Shown: in pieces, positions 8,583-16,419 of the stretch
Numbering within the stretch: the stretch's first letter is position 1
How the letters are laid out: the number at the start of each line of letters is the position of its first letter
NCBI RefSeq assembly: GCF_023656415.1
Contig: NZ_JAMOIL010000001.1
Span: 428,937 to 492,936 of the forward strand
Length of the DNA stretch: 64,000 nucleotides
Origin: Nocardioides bruguierae
GTDB taxonomy: Bacteria > Actinomycetota > Actinomycetes > Propionibacteriales > Nocardioidaceae
Reading direction: 5' to 3'
Notes under the pieces: generated by a model
The model's database searches: none
Told to the model about the DNA's origin: nothing
What the model saw: only the letters and a program-made list of their open reading frames with translations
Program-made: the position numbers and the translations under genes

Positions 8583-8901
8583 CACAGCGCTCGGCGGCAG
8601 CACGGCACGGCCCGGACGCCGCACAGGGGGCTCGGCGCCCGGGCCGCTCGCCGGCCCCGGTATCCCATCGACACCGCCGACGCCCTGCGTCGGCGGCGTG
8701 TCACCGGCGCCGGGTCCAGGGACCCCCCTCTCGGGCACCCCGGTGGAGGCTCCGTCGACGCGGGTGGCGCGACGCGCGGAGTGGGCTCCGAGGTGGACGT
8801 GGTGACCCGCTCAACGAGCGTCCCCGTCCGGGGTCACGCGCCGGCCCGACTCGCCGCCCGGCCCTTCCGACCGACCGACTGTCGGACCCTCGGGCCGACC
8901 G
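8583..8901. other. non-coding stretch upstream of gldA
   Basis: No credible gene on either strand. The only structure seen is a 10-bp-stem hairpin at 8674-8696 (CCGCCGACGC / GCGTCGGCGG, loop CCT). It may terminate the membrane-protein gene that ends at 8902, but it lies about 200 bases away from that stop. Confidence 0.5.
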
Positions 8902-9675
8902 TCAGGCCAGGTGCACGAGCGCCACGCCCCCCAGCGCGAGCAGCCAGCTGGCGAAGCTGCCGATCAGGAAGTACTCGGTCACGTCACTGGGGCCCCCGGG
9001 CGAGGGGGCGATATCCTGCGGACGCAGCTGGGCACGCTGGAGCTCGGGGAACCTCAGCAGTCCCTTGGCGGCCACCACGATGGCGGCCGCGGTGAGCTGC
9101 CCGACCCCGCCGAGACCGATGATGAACACCCGCTCCATCGGCCCGAGCACCCGGCCGCCCTTCAGCTGCTTCTCGTTGCTGGTCGCGGGCACACCGACGG
9201 CGTCGAGCAGCAGCCGGACCAGGATGTTGCCCGTGGCCAGCTGGACGAGCACGGCCCCACCCGCGACCACCAGGTCCTGGGCCGGCCAGCGCGCGGCCAG
9301 CGTCCGGCTCGTCCAGTCCGGCCACGTGACCAGGTGGTCGACGGTCTGCACCGCGAGGGCCGCGACGACCATCCCACCGAGCAGCGACCCGAACGCCAGC
9401 CAGCGCGCCGCGGCGCGGGCCCGTGCCGTCCGCGTGGGGTCGAGCGCAACCCCCGAGGCGCCGAGCCACACCGCCACGTCCCCCAGCAGCAGGACCCCCA
9501 CCACCGGCCCCCACGCGCCGTCGGGACGGACGACGAGCAGGCCGACCAGCAGCACCACGGCCGCCATCGCCAGGCACACCAGCCGGCGACGCAGGCCGAC
9601 CACGTCGGCCCCGGCTCGGCCCAGGTCCCCCGTGCCGAGAGCCGCCAGCCACACGCCGACCAGCACCAGGCTCAT
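8902..9675 (-). CDS. multi-pass membrane protein paired with SatD
   Basis: 257 residues with about seven hydrophobic segments and no soluble domain. The C-terminal part (MERVFIIGLGGVGQLTAAAI, VAAKGLLRFPEL, VTEYFLIGSFASWLLAL) resembles the end of DUF3307-type membrane proteins, which have ER-lLIF followed by iAAKSIFRF and EYvLIGTLlS. The ATG overlaps the SatD stop as ATGA (9672-9675), so the two are translationally coupled. SatD and a DUF3307-like membrane protein co-occur in other Gram-positives; the joint function is unknown. The family link is my inference from the pattern. Confidence 0.75.
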   Translation of the reverse strand: MSLVLVGVWLAALGTGDLGRAGADVVGLRRRLVCLAMAAVVLLVGLLVVRPDGAWGPVVGVLLLGDVAVWLGASGVALDPTRTARARAAARWLAFGSLLGGMVVAALAVQTVDHLVTWPDWTSRTLAARWPAQDLVVAGGAVLVQLATGNILVRLLLDAVGVPATSNEKQLKGGRVLGPMERVFIIGLGGVGQLTAAAIVVAAKGLLRFPELQRAQLRPQDIAPSPGGPSDVTEYFLIGSFASWLLALGGVALVHLA

Positions 9676-10331
9676 GCGCCCTCCCCAACGTCCACGCCCT
9701 CGTCCATCCCCTCGACGGTGCCGGGCTCGGCGTCGAGCAGGAGGACAGCCTCACGCACGGCACCGACACCCCGGGCGAAGGCCTGGCTGACGGCCGAGCG
9801 AGACAGGCCCAGCGCGTCGGCGACCTCCGCCTGCGTGCGCCCGGCGACGGCCAGCGCGAGCATCTCCCGGTGCCGGTCGGTGAGCCGGTCCACGAGCGCG
9901 TCGCGCACCAGCAGGTAGCCGACCACGCGCCCGGCGTCCGGGCCGACGTACCAGCTTCGCTGCCCGCTGCGGCGGGGCTGCCCGAGCACGTCGACCGCCT
10001 CGCGCGCGCTCCACCACCCCGGCCCGTCCTGGAGGAGCGGACGACGGTCGGCCTCGTGGACCGTCACCTCGCCGTGCCCGTACCCGCACCGCAGGTCGAC
10101 GCCGCGGGCCAGCAGGCCCAGGCGCGCGAGCAGCCCCGCCCGGGTGGCGCCCCCGATCGTCGCGAAGGCGCCCTGCACCTCGTCGCCGACCGTCGCCTCG
10201 AAGGGCTGCACCCCGGGTACGATGGCCGAGACGCCGGCGAGGACCTCGCCCACCGCCTTCTGCGCCGCGGCACGATCGGGCAGATCGCGCGACCCGACCA
10301 GGTCACCGATCACGGTGTAGACGGCGCTCAT
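9672..10331 (-). CDS. SatD family protein with C-terminal helix-turn-helix
   Basis: 219 residues. The N-terminus YTVIGDLVGSRDLPDRAAAQ and the FEATVGDEVQGAF core are typical of SatD (named from the streptococcal sat operon; predicted nucleotide-cyclase-like fold, role unclear). The C-terminal part, about residues 155-200 (LTDRHREMLALAVAGRTQAE, VADALGLSRSAVSQAFARG), is a sigma-4/LuxR-like helix-turn-helix. The protein may therefore bind DNA, possibly its own promoter, which carries a phased inverted repeat immediately upstream. It is coupled to the downstream membrane-protein gene by an ATGA overlap. Confidence 0.85.
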   Translation of the reverse strand: MSAVYTVIGDLVGSRDLPDRAAAQKAVGEVLAGVSAIVPGVQPFEATVGDEVQGAFATIGGATRAGLLARLGLLARGVDLRCGYGHGEVTVHEADRRPLLQDGPGWWSAREAVDVLGQPRRSGQRSWYVGPDAGRVVGYLLVRDALVDRLTDRHREMLALAVAGRTQAEVADALGLSRSAVSQAFARGVGAVREAVLLLDAEPGTVEGMDEGVDVGEGA

Positions 10332-10332
10332 G

Positions 10333-10368
10333 AGTGAAGGCTAGGGCTTCACTCGGTAGAAGTGAAGC
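10333..10368 (-). promoter_or_regulatory. phased inverted-repeat operator at the satD start
   Basis: Three half-sites alternate in orientation: AGTGAAG (10333-10339), CTTCACT (10347-10353) and AGTGAAG (10361-10367), each separated by 7 bases, giving a 14-bp period. The right pair is perfect over 8+8 bases (GCTTCACT...AGTGAAGC). The array starts two bases upstream of the SatD ATG, where a repressor would block transcription start. Confidence 0.7.
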
Positions 10369-10425
10369 GTCGAACTGAACTCACGATCCCGCGCCGATCG
10401 CGCAGCACCGCAGTGCGGACCCGCG

Positions 10426-11520
10426 TCACGGCACGACGACGATCTTGCCGACGAGTCCACGGCCGGCGAGGTCGGCGTGCGCGGCCGGCAGGTCGGCCAA
10501 CGCGTGCGTCACCGCGATGACGGGACGGACCTCGCCGGCCCGGGCGAGGTCGACCAGCTCGGCGAAGATCGCCGGGGAGTGCATGGTGGAGCCCACGAGC
10601 GCCTGGTTGGCGAGGTAGAGGGAGCGGACGTCGACGCTCACCTGCGCACCGTCCAGCGAGCCGGCCACCACCCACCGTCCGCCGGGCCGCAGCAGCCCGA
10701 GGCCCCCGGAGAGCACCGGGCCGGCCACCACGTCCAGGGCCGCGTCCAGCCCCTCGGGGCAGGCGTCGCGCACGTCGTCCAGCACCCGGCCGCGTCCCCG
10801 GTCGACCACCACGTCCGCCCCGGCGGCGCGCACCGCGTCCGCCTTCGCACCACTGGAGACCGCCACCACCCGGCACCCGCGGGCCGAGGCCAGCTGCACG
10901 GCGGCCAGGCCCACGCCGCCGGAGGCACCGGTGACCAGCACGGTGTCCGCCTCCCCCGCCCCCGAGCGCGCCAGGAGCCCCAGGGCCGTGCCGTAGGCGA
11001 TCGGCAGGGCCGCCAGCTCGACGTCGGTCAGGGGCGAGCCCGTCACGTCGTGCGCGCAGGACGCCGGCACCACCGCGTGCTCGGCGAAGCCGCCGTCGCG
11101 CTCGCTGCCGAGCACGTCGACGACCAGCGCGTCGGGCTCCTCGGAGTCGTACAGGGCCGGGTCGACCAGGACGCGGGCCCCCAGCGGCGGCGAGGTCACG
11201 CCCTCGCCGTGCGCGAAGACGGTGCCCGCCACGTCCCCGCCCTGGATGCGGGGGAAGTCGAGCGGGCCGAGCCAGCCACCGCGGCGCGAGGGGTCGTCGG
11301 CGGGCCCGTACGTGCCCTCGCGGGTCCACAGGTCTGTGTTGTTGCAGCCCGCCGCCGCGACGCGCACCAGCACCTCGCCCGGCCCCGGCACCGGCACCGG
11401 CACGCGCCGGGCCTCCACGACCTCCGGGCCACCGTGGGCGGTGGTGACCATCGCGAGCATGGTGGCCTCGGGGGCCGGCGGCCGGACGACGCGTGCGGAC
11501 TGGTCGGGCGTGGCGGGCAT
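10426..11520 (-). CDS. zinc-type alcohol dehydrogenase / quinone oxidoreductase family protein (MDR)
   Basis: 364 residues of the medium-chain dehydrogenase/reductase fold: N-terminal GroES-like domain (VPVPGPGEVLVRVAAAGCNN, GGDVAGTVFAHGEGV), then a Rossmann domain with VLVTGASGGVGLAAVQLASA, which is the NADP-binding loop of quinone-reductase-type MDRs. The structural-zinc cysteine cluster is absent; Cys in AAGCNNTD is at the catalytic-zinc position. Start may be the internal ATG at MLAMVTTAHGG, residue 21, where family alignment begins, rather than the ATG at 11520. Substrate unknown. Confidence 0.88.
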   Translation of the reverse strand: MPATPDQSARVVRPPAPEATMLAMVTTAHGGPEVVEARRVPVPVPGPGEVLVRVAAAGCNNTDLWTREGTYGPADDPSRRGGWLGPLDFPRIQGGDVAGTVFAHGEGVTSPPLGARVLVDPALYDSEEPDALVVDVLGSERDGGFAEHAVVPASCAHDVTGSPLTDVELAALPIAYGTALGLLARSGAGEADTVLVTGASGGVGLAAVQLASARGCRVVAVSSGAKADAVRAAGADVVVDRGRGRVLDDVRDACPEGLDAALDVVAGPVLSGGLGLLRPGGRWVVAGSLDGAQVSVDVRSLYLANQALVGSTMHSPAIFAELVDLARAGEVRPVIAVTHALADLPAAHADLAGRGLVGKIVVVP

Positions 11521-11586
11521 CGCACGAGCCTAGGGGGACGACGGGACCGACCGGGTGGGCTCCGCGGGCCGCGCTAGGTTCGAGGC

Positions 11587-11895
11587 GTGCGTCCACCCAC
11601 CTCCGTCCTCGTCTCCGCCGGCCTCGTTGGCGGCTACGCCACCGCCCGGTTCTCCGGCAACCGCCAGCTCGGCGGCCTCGTGCTCGGCGCCGCGGGTGCC
11701 GCGAGCGCCGTCTCGTGGAGCAAGGGGGTCGGCCCGGCCCGCGCGGCCGGGCTGCTCGCCCTGTACGTGGGCGCCTTCGGCGGCTCCCACCCGCTCGCCA
11801 AGAAGATCGGCGCCTGGCCGTCGGTCGGCGTGGTGACGGCCGGCACCGCGGCCGCGGCCCACTGCCTCGGCGACCGCCCCGCGCGACGCGCCTGA
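11587..11895 (+). CDS. small membrane protein of unknown function
   Basis: 102 residues with three to four hydrophobic Gly/Ala-rich segments (VLVSAGLVGGYATARF, GGLVLGAAGAASAVSW, AAGLLALYVGAFGGSH, VGVVTAGTAAAAHCLG). I do not recognise the family. Codon bias is that of a real gene and it is divergent from the dehydrogenase gene. It ends at a very strong hairpin terminator. Confidence 0.7.
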   Translation: MRPPTSVLVSAGLVGGYATARFSGNRQLGGLVLGAAGAASAVSWSKGVGPARAAGLLALYVGAFGGSHPLAKKIGAWPSVGVVTAGTAAAAHCLGDRPARRA

Positions 11896-11920
11896 GCCGC
11901 TCAGCCGCTCCGGAAGCGAG

Positions 11921-11962
11921 CACGCCGGGTCGACCCCGATCTCTCGGGGTCGACCCGGCGTG
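11921..11962. terminator. 18-bp perfect-stem bidirectional terminator
   Basis: CACGCCGGGTCGACCCCG (11921-11938) pairs exactly with 11945-11962 around a 6-base ATCTCT loop. It lies between the convergent small membrane gene and the DEAD-box helicase. Confidence 0.9.
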
Positions 11963-11980
11963 TGACGGGTGCGGGAGCGG

Positions 11981-13534
11981 TCAGCCGCGCTGACCGCCCG
12001 AGCGGCTGCCGCCGCCCGACCGGCGCCGCGAGGCACCGGAGCGGTTGCCCTCGGGGCGACCGCCGCTGCGGGCAGCGTTCGAGCGCGCGGTACCGCGGCC
12101 ACCGGCCGAGCCGGAGGACGCAGCGCCCTGGCCGCCCTGGCCACTGCGGCGCGGACGCCCGGAGCCCGAGCCCGAGCCCGCGGGGCGCCCGGACTGCTGA
12201 CCGGACGCGGCGCCACCCGAGCCGCCGGCGCCGCGGCGGCGTCGACGACCGTTGCCGTTGCCGCTGCCGTTGCCGTTGCCGTTGCCACCGGAGCCCGTCT
12301 GGCCGCCCTGCTGGGGGACGGCCGGCGTCAGGTCGAGCGCGCCGCTGCGGGTGCGCTCGCCCGGGGCCAGGCTGCGCAGCACCGGGTGGCTGGGGCCGTC
12401 GACCTTGGTGGTGGTCGGCTTGATGCCGGCCGCCCGGGTCAGGTCGCGCACGTCGCGCACCTGCTCGGAGGTCATCAGGGTGACGACGGTGCCGGACTCG
12501 CCGGCGCGGGCGGTGCGGCCGGAGCGGTGCAGGTAGGCCTTGTGCTCGGCCGGCGGGTCGGCGTGCACCACGAGGGTGACGTCGTCGACGTGGATGCCGC
12601 GCGCCGCGATGTCCGTGGCGACCAGCGTGCTCGCGCGGCCGTCGGAGAAGGCGTCCAGGTTGCGCACGCGGGCGTTCTGGCCGAGGTTGCCGTGCAGCTC
12701 GACGGTGGGCACGCCGTTCTTGTTCAGCTGGCGGGCCAGGGCCTTCGCGCCGTGCTTGGTGCGGGTGAAGACGACGGTGCGGCCGGGGGCGCTGGTGAGG
12801 TCGACCAGCACCGGCAGTCGCTGGTCGCGGTCCAGGTGCAGCACGTGGTGCGTCATGGTCGAGACCGGCGCGACCGGCGGGTCGGCGCGGTGGGTCACCG
12901 GGGAGGTGAGGAACTCGCGGACGACGCCGTCTACGGCCTTGTCCAGCGTGGCCGAGAACAGCAGGCGCTGGCCGTTGCCCGGCGTGGCGCGCAGCAGACG
13001 GCGGACGGCGGGCAGGAAGCCCAGGTCGGACATGTGGTCCGCCTCGTCCAGCACCGAGACCTCGACGCGGGAGAGGTCGCAGTGCCCCTGCCCGATGAGG
13101 TCCTCGAGACGACCCGGCGTGGCGACGAGGACGTCGACGCCCTTGCGCAGCGCCTGCACCTGCGGGTTCTGGCCGACGCCGCCGAAGACGACGCGGGTGG
13201 TGAGGCCGGCGGCCTGGGCCAGCGGCTCGAGCGACTCCAGGATCTGGTTGGCCAGCTCACGGGTCGGCGCGAGGATCATGGCGCGCGGGGTGCGCGACCC
13301 GGCCCGCGGGCCGCCGGCGAGGCGGTTCACGACGGGCAGCAGGAACGCGAAGGTCTTGCCGGAGCCGGTGCGGCCGCAGCCGAGCACGTCGCGCCCGGCC
13401 AGGGAGTCGGGCAGCGTGGCGGCCTGGATCGGCGTCGGGCTGGTGATGTCGCGCGCGGAGAGGACGGTGGTCAGGGACTCGGGCAGGCCGAGGCCCTCGA
13501 AGCCGACGGTGGCGTCGGCAGTAGGGACTGACAA
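11981..13534 (-). CDS. DEAD-box ATP-dependent RNA helicase
   Basis: About 517 residues from a TTG at 13534; another TTG lies at 13546 and there is no ATG/GTG in a plausible place, so the start is uncertain. All helicase motifs are present: Q-motif region (ITSPTPIQAATLPDSLAGRD), GRTGSGKT, PTRELA, TPGR, DEAD in VLDEADHM, SAT, VFTRTKHGAKALA, ATDIAARGIHVDDV and HRSGRTARAG. The final ~130 residues are a low-complexity basic tail with GNGNGSGNGNGN and RGG/SGG-like stretches, expected to bind RNA. The likely role is RNA remodelling (cold, ribosome assembly or decay). The upstream ~290 bases are non-coding and may be a long leader. Confidence 0.9.
   Translation of the reverse strand: MSVPTADATVGFEGLGLPESLTTVLSARDITSPTPIQAATLPDSLAGRDVLGCGRTGSGKTFAFLLPVVNRLAGGPRAGSRTPRAMILAPTRELANQILESLEPLAQAAGLTTRVVFGGVGQNPQVQALRKGVDVLVATPGRLEDLIGQGHCDLSRVEVSVLDEADHMSDLGFLPAVRRLLRATPGNGQRLLFSATLDKAVDGVVREFLTSPVTHRADPPVAPVSTMTHHVLHLDRDQRLPVLVDLTSAPGRTVVFTRTKHGAKALARQLNKNGVPTVELHGNLGQNARVRNLDAFSDGRASTLVATDIAARGIHVDDVTLVVHADPPAEHKAYLHRSGRTARAGESGTVVTLMTSEQVRDVRDLTRAAGIKPTTTKVDGPSHPVLRSLAPGERTRSGALDLTPAVPQQGGQTGSGGNGNGNGSGNGNGRRRRRGAGGSGGAASGQQSGRPAGSGSGSGRPRRSGQGGQGAASSGSAGGRGTARSNAARSGGRPEGNRSGASRRRSGGGSRSGGQRG
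12251..12286. repeat. six-copy hexanucleotide repeat in the helicase tail
   Basis: GTTGCC units at 12251, 12257, 12269, 12275 and 12281, with one GCTGCC variant at 12263, encode the Gly-Asn tract of the helicase C-terminus. Copy-number change would keep the frame. Confidence 0.85.
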
Positions 13535-13828
13535 GAGGTGTCGCAATCTCTGGTGACGTCCCGCCGGCGACCGCGATCCCCCGGCTGGGGGGCGGTGGGC
13601 ACGGAGCAGGTCCTCGTCCGCGTTCTGGTGGACGGGGGTCGCGGTGGGGCTGCGGAGGCGACCCGAGGGCCGCGCCTGCTGCGACGTGCGATCAACCCGT
13701 GGCGGGAGCTGGAGACGAGCTGATGTCCCCAGCGTACGGGTCGACCGGCCACCGCGGCGCATCCTCGACCGTGTGCTCCGGGGCACACCGGCCGCGGACC
13801 GCACTGCTCGCCCGTGGCCGGACCCGTC
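13535..13828. other. non-coding stretch upstream of the helicase gene
   Basis: No credible gene. It lies between the 3-prime end of the FAD oxidase gene and the helicase start, both on the minus strand, so it should hold the helicase promoter and a long leader. I see no clear -10/-35 pair. Confidence 0.5.
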
Positions 13829-15178
13829 TCAGCCGAGGACGGTGCGGGTGCTGGCCGCGTTGACCTCGCGCTTGCGGGAGAAGGAGCCGAGGTCGATCTT
13901 CAGGCCCGTGTGCGCGCCGACGTAGGTCACCGGCGTGGCGTCGTGGTCGACCCCCTCGTCCTCGACGGCCGCGATGATCGCGGCGAGGAAGCAACCGGCG
14001 ATCGGGGCGTTCTTGAACTGGTTGCCGCTGGTGCCCATGGCCACGTAGAAGCCGGGGGCGTCGGTGCGGTCGTAGATGGGCGTCCAGTCGTCGGCCACGT
14101 CGTAGACGCCGACGACCCCGGAGGGCCGGTTGGGGATGCGCAGGTCGGGCAGGCGACGGGCCGCGCGGGTCGACTGCGCCTCGTAGCGGGCGGTCGTGAC
14201 GTGGTCGTCGACGGCGTCGGGGTCGTCCAGCCAGTCGAAGGGGTCGCACTCGGGCTCGGTGCCGCCCACGACCCAGGCACCGGCCGGGCCGGGCCGCATG
14301 TAGGTGCCGAGGTCGATGTCGAAGACGCCCGGCGCGACCCCCTCGGCGCCGCTGGCGTCCCACTCTGCGGGCCGGCTGAGCTGGTGCACCTCCTGGCGCA
14401 GCGGCCGCACGCCCACGGTGAACTCCGCGCCGACGCCGGCCATCGCGTTGAAGGCACCGGACCACGGACCGGCGGCGTTGACCACGACCGGCGCCTCGAC
14501 CGTGCGGCCGTCGGCCAGGCCGAGGCGCCAGGTCTCCCCCACGCGCTCGGCGGAGACGACCTGGGTGCGGAACATCGTCCGCGCCCCCAGGTGCCGGGCG
14601 GCCCACGCCATGTTGTCGGCGGCCAGGCGTGGGTCGTCCATGTAGCCGGCGTCCGGGGTCCACAGGGCGCCCAGGGTCTCGGTGGCGTCCTCCCAGAAGG
14701 CGTCGTCGCTGATCGGCTTGTTGGGCCAGTAGCGGCCGGTGTCGACGTGCCCGAACCGGGCGGTCAGCGCGGCGGCGTCCAGGTGCTCGTGGGGCACGCC
14801 GACGGCGCGCAGCAGGTCGGCGCCCTGCTCGTGCGGCACGGCGGCGATGTCGAGGTGCAGCATGCCGGTGCGGTGGAAGGCGGAGAGCGCGGGGCGCTCG
14901 GCCTCGGGGAGGTCGGCCAGCCCCAGGTGCTCGGCCCACGCCTCCCACATGAACTTGGCCTCCCACGACGTGGCGACCGTGTCGTAGGTGGAGTAGAGGA
15001 AGCGGATCACCGCGCTCGACGCGCTCGAGGAGCCGAAGCCGGGGCCGGCGGCCTTGTCGATGATCAGCACGTCGCGGCCGGCGCGGGCCAGCTCGAGGGC
15101 GACGGCCGAGCCGATGACGCCGGAGCCGACCACCACGGCGTCCGCGGTCAGGGGCGAGGTGGTGGAGGTGTCGGTCAT
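13829..15178 (-). CDS. FAD-dependent amine/amino-acid oxidase (DAO family, sarcosine-oxidase-like)
   Basis: 449 residues. The N-terminal ADP-binding motif is AVVVGSGVIGSAVALELARA, followed by IDKAAGPGFGSSSASSAVIR, the FAD loop of the DAO family. C-terminal strands contain YVAMGTSGNQFKNAPIAG, which replaces the G-F-S-G-H-G-F loop of sarcosine oxidases. The family oxidises N-methyl or alpha-amino groups, releasing formaldehyde or a keto acid. It ends the four-gene operon with reductase, Rieske oxygenase and FMN demethylase genes, so a secondary/tertiary N-methyl amine (sarcosine, dimethylglycine, N-methylproline) is the most likely substrate. The frame stays open far upstream, but the true ATG at 15178 lies 38 bases after the preceding stop. 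Confidence 0.9.
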   Translation of the reverse strand: MTDTSTTSPLTADAVVVGSGVIGSAVALELARAGRDVLIIDKAAGPGFGSSSASSAVIRFLYSTYDTVATSWEAKFMWEAWAEHLGLADLPEAERPALSAFHRTGMLHLDIAAVPHEQGADLLRAVGVPHEHLDAAALTARFGHVDTGRYWPNKPISDDAFWEDATETLGALWTPDAGYMDDPRLAADNMAWAARHLGARTMFRTQVVSAERVGETWRLGLADGRTVEAPVVVNAAGPWSGAFNAMAGVGAEFTVGVRPLRQEVHQLSRPAEWDASGAEGVAPGVFDIDLGTYMRPGPAGAWVVGGTEPECDPFDWLDDPDAVDDHVTTARYEAQSTRAARRLPDLRIPNRPSGVVGVYDVADDWTPIYDRTDAPGFYVAMGTSGNQFKNAPIAGCFLAAIIAAVEDEGVDHDATPVTYVGAHTGLKIDLGSFSRKREVNAASTRTVLG

Positions 15179-15216
15179 GAGGGAGTCCTCTCGGTACGGC
15201 TCGGGGTGGGGAGCGC

Positions 15217-16419
15217 TCAGGCGTCGACGATGATGTCGCCGTCGGGGGTGGAGCAGCAGGGCAGGAAGCGGTCGGCGGCGATCTCGCGCGGGCGGATGCC
15301 GCCCTGGTGGCGCATGTCGACGCGGCCGGCCAGGAGGGTGGACTTGCAGCTGCCGCACAGGCCCGCCCCGCAGGACGACGGCAGGCGCACCCCGGCCTCG
15401 CGGGCGGCGTCGAGCACGGTGCTGCCCGGCCCGCACGCGACCTCGCGGCCACTGCGGCCGAAGCGGACCCGGGCCGCGCCCTCGGGCACGGTGGTCACGG
15501 GCGGTGCGTCCGGGGCGGAGAGCGAGAAGCTCTCCGCGAGCCGTCGCTCGGCCGGCACGCCCGCGAGGGCCAGCGCGTCCTCGGCGTCGGCCATGAAGCC
15601 GGTGGGTCCGCAGGTGAGCACGGTGCGCTCGGCGACGTCGGGCACCAGCGCGGCGAGCGCGGCGGGGCCGAACCGACCGGCGGCCACGTACGGGGAGTCC
15701 TCCCCCGGCTCGCGCAGCAGCCACACCAGCCGCAGCCCGGGGTGGGCGGCGGCCAGCGCCTCCATCTCGGCCCGCGCCGGCAGGTCCCGCGCGGTCCGCA
15801 CGCAGTGCAGCAGCACCACGTCGGTGCCACCAGGGCCGAGGACGGCCAGGTCGGCCATGGCGCGCACGGTCGAGAGCGCGGGGGTGATGCCGCTGCCCGC
15901 CGAGAGCAGCAGGTAGGACGAGGCGGGGCTCTCGGTGACGCTGAACCGGCCGAGCGGGCCCCTGGCCAGCACCCGGTCGCCCACGGCGAGCCGGTCGTGC
16001 AGGTGCCCGCTGAGCTCGCCGCCCGGCACGCGCTTGACCGTGATGGCGAGCAGGTGCGGCCGGGTCGGCGGTGAGGCGATCGTGTAGCAGCGCTCGACGA
16101 CCGCGCCGCCGACGTCCACGACGAGGGTGAGGAACTGGCCGGGCACGAAGGAGAACGTGCCCGGGCGGGTGGGCTCGAGGACGAGGGTGACGGTGTCGGG
16201 GGTCTCGGGCACGCGGGCACGCACCACGAGCTCCTGGTCCAGCGGCTGCTCGAGCGGCAGCAGGCCCGCGCCGAGCGGCACGGGCAGGTCGGGCACCACG
16301 CTCAGCAGGGGCGCCGGAGGCGCCGGGGTCGCCAGGGGTGCCCTGGACGCCAGGGGTGCCGGGCTCGTGCCCGGTCCTGTCGCCACCGGGCGGCCGGGCA
16401 GGATCGGGAACGTGGTCAT
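15217..16419 (-). CDS. Rieske-oxygenase reductase: FAD/NAD reductase with C-terminal [2Fe-2S] ferredoxin
   Basis: 400 residues. After a Pro/Ala-rich N-terminus comes a ferredoxin-NADP-reductase module: FAD site ERCYTIASPPT, NAD site LLLSAGSGITPALSTVRAM, and TCGPTGFMADAEDAL. A plant-type ferredoxin follows at the C-terminus with cluster cysteines in SCGAGLCGSCKS and LPCCSTP. This order is that of GbcB/CntB-type reductases, which pass electrons from NAD(P)H to a Rieske oxygenase. The ATG overlaps the Rieske gene stop as ATGA (16416-16419), so the two subunits are made together. Confidence 0.93.
   Translation of the reverse strand: MTTFPILPGRPVATGPGTSPAPLASRAPLATPAPPAPLLSVVPDLPVPLGAGLLPLEQPLDQELVVRARVPETPDTVTLVLEPTRPGTFSFVPGQFLTLVVDVGGAVVERCYTIASPPTRPHLLAITVKRVPGGELSGHLHDRLAVGDRVLARGPLGRFSVTESPASSYLLLSAGSGITPALSTVRAMADLAVLGPGGTDVVLLHCVRTARDLPARAEMEALAAAHPGLRLVWLLREPGEDSPYVAAGRFGPAALAALVPDVAERTVLTCGPTGFMADAEDALALAGVPAERRLAESFSLSAPDAPPVTTVPEGAARVRFGRSGREVACGPGSTVLDAAREAGVRLPSSCGAGLCGSCKSTLLAGRVDMRHQGGIRPREIAADRFLPCCSTPDGDIIVDA

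Noticed and set aside
8674..8696. Strong hairpin as a terminator for the SatD operon
   Set aside because: It lies upstream of gldA but more than 200 bases beyond the operon stop, and lacks a U-run. It is noted only within the non-coding entry.
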